Below are positions 15,410 to 21,527 of a stretch of 23,508 nucleotides of DNA, piece by piece; position 1 is the first letter of the stretch; each line of letters opens with the position of its first letter. The notes under the pieces were generated by a model that saw only the letters and a list, made by a program, of their open reading frames with translations, had not been told where the DNA came from and ran no database searches. The position numbers and the translations under genes are program-made. The DNA is from Spirochaetia bacterium UBA6919 (GTDB taxonomy: Bacteria > Spirochaetota > UBA6919): the NCBI GenBank assembly GCA_002450905.1, contig DKAT01000044.1, forward strand, positions 1-23,508, given 5' to 3'.

Positions 15410-16462
15410 TTATGGTACAGAATAATAAAATGTGGTGTGTGTATCGTCTATCGCTTCTTCAAGTAATGCTTTTTGTTGTCGCCATTTAGGACTTACCAAA
15501 ACATCAAACCCGTCGATTGCTTTATTTAAATCCAGAGAGACAATTATCTTTTGACGTTGACCCGATTTTTTTATTTTCCGAACAAGGGATTGAGCTAAAC
15601 CTGCATTGTTTGTGACAGCAAAACGGTCATACTTGCTTCCTGGATTGTTTAATAACAAGAATTTAATATTGGTTTTTTTTGCTGATCGAGTTTTGTGGTT
15701 ATATCGATATTGAACTTTTATTTTGATATGTTTTTTTAGACCATTGAGCTTGCTGCCTTGCTGATAGTCATTATATTTTGTAAAGCTAACATTCTGGAGT
15801 ATTGATCTGATCATTAAAATTATTGTATTAAACCGGTGAACTCTCTCAGGTACACGGGTACTATTTATTGCGGCGAGAATATATTTTTCCAGAGCGTCAC
15901 TTAGATATCCTGTGTTTAAGTATTTATCACCAGATTTGAGGTTATTATCAACGGATGCGATTTTTTCTATAAAAATGTTTTCAAGTCGTTTCATTTCGTC
16001 ATCCAGGAGTTGTTTTTTTATTTTTAACAATATATAATATTTATAAGTATGATTTGTTTGTAGTTTGTAGTATATTTTATCAACCAGGACTTTTTTAAGG
16101 GTGGCAGAGCTTTTTATTTTTATTTCGGATGAAATAGCTTTCTGAGAATAGGAAAAATTTTTTGTTTCAACAGATTCATAAAGTGATTTTACTGTTGAGG
16201 TGATTTTACTTTCAACAATTTGAGCTAGTTTTGACTTCCCATCATAAATAGCTTCTGTGTATGCATCACTCAAATTATTTTTACCTTCTGAATAACCTAC
16301 AGACCAGTAAAAACCCCCACTGTATGATGGAGTATCGATCCATTTTGGGTAATAATTATCTTTTATATTCTTATCTGAACAAGCTAAACCTATATTTAGA
16401 GTTGGAATAAAAATAAGAAGAATTATTTTTTGAAATATATTTTTTTTATTATATTTATTCAT
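15410..16462 (-). CDS. LPP20-like lipoprotein
   Basis: A 350-residue predicted lipoprotein. The signal peptide (KIILLIFIPTLNIG) ends in a loose lipobox LAC with Cys28 as the acylation site. Residues 39-95 resemble the LPP20 lipoprotein domain: the opening PKWIDTP, then WSVGYSEG, then a helix with regularly spaced Ala (SDAYTEAIYDGKSKLAQIV) running into KITSTVKSLYE. Residues 177-205 look like one TPR helix pair (SGDKYLNTGYLSDALEKYIL). A basic region with KIKVQYRYNHK and a beta-rich tail follows. LPP20 proteins include flagellar-outer-membrane and surface lipoproteins in other phyla; no flagellar gene is near. It lies downstream of the caspase-like cluster on the same strand but is separated from it by a plus-strand gene. 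Domain call moderately sure, role unknown. Confidence 0.6.
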   Translation of the reverse strand: MNKYNKKNIFQKIILLIFIPTLNIGLACSDKNIKDNYYPKWIDTPSYSGGFYWSVGYSEGKNNLSDAYTEAIYDGKSKLAQIVESKITSTVKSLYESVETKNFSYSQKAISSEIKIKSSATLKKVLVDKIYYKLQTNHTYKYYILLKIKKQLLDDEMKRLENIFIEKIASVDNNLKSGDKYLNTGYLSDALEKYILAAINSTRVPERVHRFNTIILMIRSILQNVSFTKYNDYQQGSKLNGLKKHIKIKVQYRYNHKTRSAKKTNIKFLLLNNPGSKYDRFAVTNNAGLAQSLVRKIKKSGQRQKIIVSLDLNKAIDGFDVLVSPKWRQQKALLEEAIDDTHTTFYYSVP

Positions 16463-16682
16463 GATATTTAAAGTTGTTATCCTTTAAAAAGTTTAATTTA
16501 TTCAATAATGTGTCCAAAGATTTAACGATTCAGTGATGTTATACGAAATTGGATATCGTTTTTGAATTAGTTATATTATAATCAAATTAAATTTACTGAT
16601 AATTAAAACTTTTAACAAGTTAATTAATTTTATACTCTTTGAAGATACCAATTTTTTTCAAATCAAATATCGTAGGGGTTTT

Positions 16683-16976
16683 ATGTTTATAGCTAGAGTG
16701 AATGGAAGGGTCGTATCAAGCCAGAAAGATGAGAATATATTTAACCTTAAGATGCTTTTGATTGAGAAATTAGATCCCAAAACATTAAGTGGTAAAGGAG
16801 AATTTCTTGTTGCTATAGATGCTGTTGATGCAGGGACAGGAGAAATAGTCTTATATGCCAGTGGATCATCAGCAAGGATGACAGAAATAACTCATAATAA
16901 GCCTTGCGATTGTGTGATTATGGGAATAATTGATCATTATGATATTGATGGGGAAACGATTTATAGAAAAGATTAG
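16683..16976 (+). CDS. EutN/CcmL-family bacterial microcompartment vertex protein
   Basis: A 97-residue protein of the pentameric shell proteins that cap the vertices of bacterial microcompartments and carboxysomes. The whole length matches: start FIARVNGRVVSSQKDENI, LKMLLIEKLDP, FLVAIDAVDAGTGEIVLYA, SGSSARMTEITHNKP and the last strand CVIMGIIDHYDIDG. The Gly-rich DAGTGE turn and the GSSAR stretch near the fivefold pore are typical of the family. AGGGG lies five nucleotides before the ATG. No hexameric BMC-domain shell protein, aldehyde dehydrogenase or other microcompartment enzyme is visible in this window, so it looks like an orphan vertex gene. A satellite locus for a compartment encoded elsewhere, or a non-compartment use of the pentamer, are both possible. 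Confidence 0.85.
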   Translation: MFIARVNGRVVSSQKDENIFNLKMLLIEKLDPKTLSGKGEFLVAIDAVDAGTGEIVLYASGSSARMTEITHNKPCDCVIMGIIDHYDIDGETIYRKD

Positions 16977-16978
16977 AA

Positions 16979-17012
16979 ATTACTATCTTAATCAAATTGC
17001 TAAGATAGTAAT
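16979..17012. terminator. Bidirectional terminator hairpin
   Basis: A perfect 12-bp stem, ATTACTATCTTA with TAAGATAGTAAT, and a 10-nt loop. It starts two nucleotides after the EutN/CcmL stop and ends 13 nt before the stop of the DUF4384 gene on the other strand. T-rich sequence follows on both sides. It most likely ends both convergent transcripts. Confidence 0.75.
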
Positions 17013-17025
17013 CACTATGATTTTA

Positions 17026-17817
17026 TTATTTTATATATACAACTTTTTCTTTAATTCTTTCTTTTTTAGCTTTATTAAAAAGTGATTTTGAATGTTTGTC
17101 AGAATCACCATTGTTGATAACAACAATTTTTGATGCATATATTTTTTTGTACCAAATCATATTTGGGTTTGATACTTTACCTTTTATCTCTCTTTCTTCT
17201 TGGATATTAGCAAAATATGATTTTTTTATAGCATATTTTTTTGCGAATTTATCTAACTTTCGTTTTGATGTTATGGATTCAAGAGCTGAGACTCTTTTTT
17301 TAGAGACAAAGAAATAGAATTTCTCAACACCTTTCTCGTCACCAAAGGTCATCCATTTGTTTTCATCGTTAGGCATAGTGTAGGGAGTATCCGCTTGTAT
17401 TGGATTTTGTGTATAGAAATCTTTATTTGTTGGGAATAGTTTTTGGACCTCGTTTTCGCCATTAACTCTATATGCATAAAAATACATATCATCATTATAA
17501 CTTTTTACATTTACTGCAAATTGCTGATTTTCAGAAACAACAGCCATATCATTTTGTAGACCATTGAGTTTTACAACTTTTGACTGGGTTGAATCATAGG
17601 AATATAAGTTGACTTCAATCTGACTATAATCAGATTTTACTTGTGATTTAGCTTTCTCCAAGGTGACAGGTTGTGCAATAGCTCTTTTTGAAGCAAATGT
17701 TAAAGTATTATCACCACCTTTATCTGAGCTTAGATCATCTGCCTTTCCAATGTTAAAAAAGGACAGGCTGATAATTAAAAAGAGAGCTAATATTCCATAT
17801 TTATTAATAATTTTCAT
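17026..17817 (-). CDS. Secreted DUF4384-domain protein
   Basis: A 263-residue exported protein with a signal peptide (IINKYGILALFLIISLSFF, cleavage near KA-DD). Residues about 95-172 match the DUF4384 pattern: FAVNVKSYNDDMYFYAYRV, EVQKLFPTNKDFYTQNPI, YTMPNDENKWMTFGDEKG and EKFYFFVSKK. DUF4384 is a domain of unknown function that, as I recall, often sits next to or is fused with caspase-like peptidases in bacteria. That fits the upstream neighbour. The rest (180-263) is Lys-rich with an Asp-Ser-Asp-Lys-His patch and no known fold. GGAGGT lies six nucleotides before ATG 17817. It is the last gene of the five-gene minus-strand cluster, 60 nt after the caspase-like gene. Confidence 0.7.
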   Translation of the reverse strand: MKIINKYGILALFLIISLSFFNIGKADDLSSDKGGDNTLTFASKRAIAQPVTLEKAKSQVKSDYSQIEVNLYSYDSTQSKVVKLNGLQNDMAVVSENQQFAVNVKSYNDDMYFYAYRVNGENEVQKLFPTNKDFYTQNPIQADTPYTMPNDENKWMTFGDEKGVEKFYFFVSKKRVSALESITSKRKLDKFAKKYAIKKSYFANIQEEREIKGKVSNPNMIWYKKIYASKIVVINNGDSDKHSKSLFNKAKKERIKEKVVYIK

Positions 17818-17877
17818 TTTAATACCTCCGTATATAAATTTGGAATTCTTCTTCTATATTAAGATAACACTTTTGAG

Positions 17878-20337
17878 CTATTTTTCAATCAATTTTTGTA
17901 ATTTTTTATTTTCAGATTGAAATCTTGAGTCGTTGATATTTTTTAGTAATTTTACAGCAATTTTTTGGTATTTTATAGCATCATTATTATTTTGCAGGGA
18001 AATATAACATCCTGATAAGTATAAATAACATGTTGCAAGTTTACTATTTTTGACACCTGCTTTTATATGATATTTTACAGCCATTTTGAAATAGTATATT
18101 GCTTTATTATATTTACCTGTTTCATAATAATTAACGCCAATGTTAAAATAACTTATACCGATTCCAAGGTTATATCCATATTTTAATTTTATTTTAAGAG
18201 ATTTTTTATGGTATTTTATAGATTGGTCGTATTTTTTTTGACTGTGATACGATACGCCAAGATTATTATATGCCACAGCGATACCAAGCTCATCTTCCCC
18301 TTGATTATATTTGTTTTGTGCTTTTTTGTAATATTTTTGTGCTTTATATATTTTTTTATTTTTGAAAGACTTGTTTCCTTTGGAAATGAAATTATCAGCT
18401 TGCTTACGTAATTTGACATTTTGAACTGTTTTTGCTAGTCTTTTTTGAGTTTTTTCAATGATTTGTTTGTCGTTAGAAGTTTTTGTTAATTTATGGTATG
18501 TATCTTTGGCTTTCTTCCCATCACCCTGGCGTTCGTAAGTTCTTGCCAAATTGTACATAGCAGTGGAAGAATTGGGTTTATATTTTAAAGATTGTTTATA
18601 CATTTTGATAGCACGTTTAGGATTTTTATTTCGCTCATCGTTTGCTAGAGCAAGGTAACATTCAGCGAGCCGGGCTTTTGTATTTTTAAAATCACCACCC
18701 TTTCTTTTATTGAGAACACCAAGAAATAAATTTACAGCAGAACGGTAGTTTCCTTCATTTTGTAGTCGAACGGCTTTTTTGTACATGGCGCGAAGGAGCC
18801 GATCTCTCTCAGACAGTCTTTCCTGGAGATCGGATAGATTTTTAAACAGGATGATATTATTATTTTCATTGATGAATTTTGAGCTGATAATTGGGATTTT
18901 TTTGGGTCTGCGGATTTGTAAACCGGACTCTTCAAAGGTAGAGATTTTAGTATGGATGTATGAGTGCACTTTTTCAATAGTGACTTCTATATCACCTCCT
19001 GTAATAGCGAATTCGGCGAAGTAGGAGAGGATGAGGAGTGTAAATATGCTATAACCACTATCCTCGTCTAGACCCATTTGATCCATCATGGCAAATGTAT
19101 TGAATAATCTATGTTTATAGAGTTGATGAGTTTTGTAGACACCTTCTTTAATGGCTTTGTGGGATAAATTACTGTATACACGTGTTATATTAGGTCTGAT
19201 ACCTTCTTCTTCAGCGACGTTTTGTACCTTTGTACTGGGATCTCCCATGGACAGATAAGAAGTATCCATGATCATGAGGGTATCGTTATTGAAAGTATTT
19301 AGGAGTTTGTAGAAATTTTTTGGGGTAATATCTTTCATATCGGTGAAGATTGGCATACCATTGGTACGACCATTACCAGAGTAATAAATAAGGATCAATT
19401 CGTCTTTTTGAATGGTTTTTGCAAATTGATTAAATTTTTCATTAAATTGATCTAGCTTTAGATTAACATGACTGGTAATTCTTTCAGAGGGGGTATATAG
19501 AACGAGTTTTAGGAATTTTTCCATGAGTTTGATATCATTTACGGTGTATTTTAAGTCATAGGAATTTTGGTCATATTCAGCATTTGCAAACAGGAAAGCT
19601 CGGATTTTTACTTTTTTATATTGGGTAAAGATTTTGAGATAATCATCAGGGGGGATGAATTTACCAGGGGCATTGAAGACATATGCGGTGAGCTCAGTTT
19701 CTTCCTGATTTGTCATTTCATGTTCAAAATAATGTTTATTAATATTTTTTAATCTTTGGTCATGTCCAGAAGTTTTTAGTCCATAATGATTTTTATTTTT
19801 TTTAGTTCTTTCAATTTCATCGGGTGCAGTACTTAATCCGTATTTATTTTTAAGGATTTTTGAGCGATTTGTGGATAAGTTATTTTTTAAGCCATATGGG
19901 TGTATAGTTTTAATAAGTTCTTTTGATTTTTTATCTGAAATGCTGTATGGGTTTGTATTTTGTTGTTTTCTATTTTTATAATTACTTCTTGTATCTTTAA
20001 TAGTGCTTTTTAATCCGTATCGATTCTGAGTACTTTTTTTGAGTTCTGCTTCTCTTGCGGAACTTAATAGACCATAACGATTTTTTAGGGATTTTGATTT
20101 ATTATATTCTAAGGTAGAACTTTTTAATCCGTATTTATTTTTGGATTTAGATTGATCAAGTTGTTCTTTATGGGAATCTCTTAAGGAATAGCGATGCTTT
20201 GTCTGAGATTTGGCGACAGTTTCTTTATAGGAATCCTTCAAGCCATATCTATTGCCTGTTTTATAGTTAGTATTTATAGATCGGCACTGGGTGATGATTA
20301 GGATACATAATATAATATATAATAAATATTTAGACAT
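17878..20337 (-). CDS. Pseudo-caspase protein with N-terminal YGL repeats and C-terminal TPRs
   Basis: An 819-residue envelope protein. Residues 1-18 are a hydrophobic export signal, possibly a lipoprotein signal with Cys18, though Gln at position -1 is unusual. Residues 28-203 hold about ten degenerate repeats centred on YGL. Residues about 244-400 have the caspase (peptidase C14) strand-helix pattern: KIRAFLFANAEYD, YTVNDIKLMEKFLKL, DELILIYYSGNG and NDTLMIMDTSYLS. The catalytic His of the usual SGHG is Asn322, and the catalytic Cys of the usual D-A/T-C-Y-S-G is Ser360, so cysteine-protease activity is very unlikely. A helical linker comes next, then TPR repeats at about 515-640 and 645-805 (AVAYNNLGVSYHSQKKYDQS, ISYFNIGVNYYETGKYNKA). 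It is flanked by a barrel protein 24 nt upstream and the DUF4384 gene 60 nt downstream. A scaffold or binding role at the cell surface is inferred. Confidence 0.8.
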   Translation of the reverse strand: MSKYLLYIILCILIITQCRSINTNYKTGNRYGLKDSYKETVAKSQTKHRYSLRDSHKEQLDQSKSKNKYGLKSSTLEYNKSKSLKNRYGLLSSAREAELKKSTQNRYGLKSTIKDTRSNYKNRKQQNTNPYSISDKKSKELIKTIHPYGLKNNLSTNRSKILKNKYGLSTAPDEIERTKKNKNHYGLKTSGHDQRLKNINKHYFEHEMTNQEETELTAYVFNAPGKFIPPDDYLKIFTQYKKVKIRAFLFANAEYDQNSYDLKYTVNDIKLMEKFLKLVLYTPSERITSHVNLKLDQFNEKFNQFAKTIQKDELILIYYSGNGRTNGMPIFTDMKDITPKNFYKLLNTFNNDTLMIMDTSYLSMGDPSTKVQNVAEEEGIRPNITRVYSNLSHKAIKEGVYKTHQLYKHRLFNTFAMMDQMGLDEDSGYSIFTLLILSYFAEFAITGGDIEVTIEKVHSYIHTKISTFEESGLQIRRPKKIPIISSKFINENNNIILFKNLSDLQERLSERDRLLRAMYKKAVRLQNEGNYRSAVNLFLGVLNKRKGGDFKNTKARLAECYLALANDERNKNPKRAIKMYKQSLKYKPNSSTAMYNLARTYERQGDGKKAKDTYHKLTKTSNDKQIIEKTQKRLAKTVQNVKLRKQADNFISKGNKSFKNKKIYKAQKYYKKAQNKYNQGEDELGIAVAYNNLGVSYHSQKKYDQSIKYHKKSLKIKLKYGYNLGIGISYFNIGVNYYETGKYNKAIYYFKMAVKYHIKAGVKNSKLATCYLYLSGCYISLQNNNDAIKYQKIAVKLLKNINDSRFQSENKKLQKLIEK
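19729..20256 (-). repeat. About ten tandem YGL repeats coded in the pseudo-caspase N-terminus
   Basis: Tyr residues of the core N-(R/K)-Y-G-L-K-S/D-S lie at 31, 50, 69, 88, 107, 131, 148, 166, 185 and 203. The first five are spaced exactly 19 residues (57 bp) apart; later spacings are 24, 17, 18, 19 and 18. Copies at 50, 131 and 203 have degenerate cores (YSL, YSI, YFE). The rest of each unit is Lys, Ser, Asn and Arg-rich and probably disordered. Confidence 0.8.
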
Positions 20338-20361
20338 AAAAATATACTTTATAATAAATAA

Positions 20362-20901
20362 TTAGAACCTCACACCCAAGGTAGGGGCATTGATAGTTAG
20401 AAATCTTTCATTACCAAAGTAATATCGAACAGCTAATCCAACATAAATGAATTTATAGATATAGAACTCAGCCCCTATACCTATTCCCATAGCATGGCCA
20501 ATAGATGCCTGTCCATAACTATCATAATTTGATTTAGTTAATAGAGTGTATCCGAGATCAGAATAGAAAGCAAACCAATCGGGCATTATAGAACTACCAA
20601 ATATAAAACGAGTTCCAATGAAGATGGGCACCATAACTTTTGTAGAACCTGCGGCTGAATTTTTAAAATCGTGATATGTAGCATCAAAACGCAATTGTAA
20701 CATAATGGAATCGCCAATTCTTGTTAGATCAATACCCATACCAAAACCACCACCGAAGGAGCTTGAAATATCTGATTTGGCTCCTTGAGGAGTTGATGCG
20801 AAGGATCCGAAGAGTTCTAAATTTAGAAGACTATACGCATTTTTTTGCGAGATGATAAATAGAGTTGTAATTATAAGAAGTAGTGTTGATATTTTTTTCA
20901 T
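20362..20901 (-). CDS. Small outer-membrane beta-barrel protein
   Basis: A 179-residue exported protein with signal peptide (KKISTLLLIITTLFIISQ, cleavage near NAYS). The mature part has strong strand alternation and Gly-rich turns: NLELFGSFASTPQG, SSFGGGFGMGIDLTRIG, SIMLQLRFDATYHDF, VPIFIGTRFIFGSS, WFAFYSDLGYTLLTK, HAMGIGIGAEFYIY, FIYVGLAVRYYFG and the last strand LTINAPTLGVRF. It ends on a terminal Phe, the usual recognition residue of the outer-membrane insertion machinery. AGG lies five nucleotides before ATG 20901. It lies 31 nt after the lipoprotein gene and 24 nt before the caspase-like gene, so it is probably cotranscribed with both. It could anchor the periplasmic partners at the outer membrane. 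No family symbol can be given. Confidence 0.72.
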   Translation of the reverse strand: MKKISTLLLIITTLFIISQKNAYSLLNLELFGSFASTPQGAKSDISSSFGGGFGMGIDLTRIGDSIMLQLRFDATYHDFKNSAAGSTKVMVPIFIGTRFIFGSSIMPDWFAFYSDLGYTLLTKSNYDSYGQASIGHAMGIGIGAEFYIYKFIYVGLAVRYYFGNERFLTINAPTLGVRF

Positions 20902-20932
20902 ATTAACCTGCCTGTAATTTTATAATAATAAT

Positions 20933-21505
20933 TTATTGATCTTTTTTACGTGGGAAGATCCAGAATTCAACCCAATCGACATAAGTATAATCATATCTTG
21001 AAACATTTCTGATAGCGGGATACAATTTCTTTGGTTCTTTAATTTTTGTTGTAGGATCAAGACTTAAGATTGCAGTGACGATATGCCATTTTTTAGAACG
21101 AATCCGTACTGCACCCCTGAGATCTTTTGATTCAGGGCTCATAAATCCGACGAAAGCCCGGAATGGATTTTCAGTTTTGACTCTAGCGCGGACCATATAG
21201 GATTTATTTGGGATTACAGAAGTATTTGATTTATGATAAATTGTGCCACCATCTTTACTATATCCAAATTCTAAAACACCATTATCAACTTTGATGAAAC
21301 CTCCGCTATTTAATCTTGTTATGGTTTCATGATTCCAGCCATCAAGTTCATTATAGAAATCCCAACGTTGTATAAGTCTCCATCCTTTGGCAACCATATC
21401 TTCAGTATAAGTTGGAGATGGGTTTTTTTTAGCGAATGGGTTTATACAGGAGGTGATCATGACTGGGATAATTAAGGTGCTTAGTAGAGAGAAAATTATT
21501 TTCAT
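20933..21505 (-). CDS. Lipoprotein with a carbohydrate-binding-like beta-sandwich
   Basis: A 190-residue predicted lipoprotein. ATG 21505 is used: GGAG lies six nucleotides upstream and overlaps the longer TTG-started frame. The signal peptide (KIIFSLLSTLIIPVM) ends in lipobox ITSC with the acylated Cys at residue 20. The mature part has a single domain that looks like CBM4/9 or concanavalin-like jelly-roll sandwiches: LIQRWDFYNELDGWNHET, GGFIKVDNGVLEFGYSKDGG, SYMVRARVKTENPF, AFVGFMSPES, KWHIVTAILSLD and DWVEFWIFPRK. The sequence with a first-strand W-D-F and a final Trp-rich strand is characteristic, but I cannot assign a ligand. It follows the TPR gene by 22 nt. A role in binding glycans or peptidoglycan, or as a partner of the TPR proteins, is inferred. 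Confidence 0.65.
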   Translation of the reverse strand: MKIIFSLLSTLIIPVMITSCINPFAKKNPSPTYTEDMVAKGWRLIQRWDFYNELDGWNHETITRLNSGGFIKVDNGVLEFGYSKDGGTIYHKSNTSVIPNKSYMVRARVKTENPFRAFVGFMSPESKDLRGAVRIRSKKWHIVTAILSLDPTTKIKEPKKLYPAIRNVSRYDYTYVDWVEFWIFPRKKDQ

Positions 21506-21527
21506 AGAGTGCTCCAAAAGATTATTA

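Noticed and set aside
15284..15466. A 60-residue plus-strand frame in the arsM/LPP20 gap
   Set aside because: It overlaps the end of the LPP20-like gene on the other strand and includes the inverted repeat at 15301-15348. Composition is that of random AT-rich sequence.
16683..16976. Part of a complete microcompartment operon
   Set aside because: No BMC-domain shell protein, aldehyde dehydrogenase, diol dehydratase or RuBisCO subunit is visible anywhere in the window.
19200..19420. Active caspase/metacaspase protease
   Set aside because: Both dyad positions were read directly on the minus strand as Asn and Ser. No neighbouring His or Cys offers a convincing substitute.
19729..20256. CRISPR-like or non-coding tandem array
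   Set aside because: The 57-bp periodicity lies within a long open frame, units differ at the DNA level, and the conserved part is the amino acid core. It is a protein repeat.
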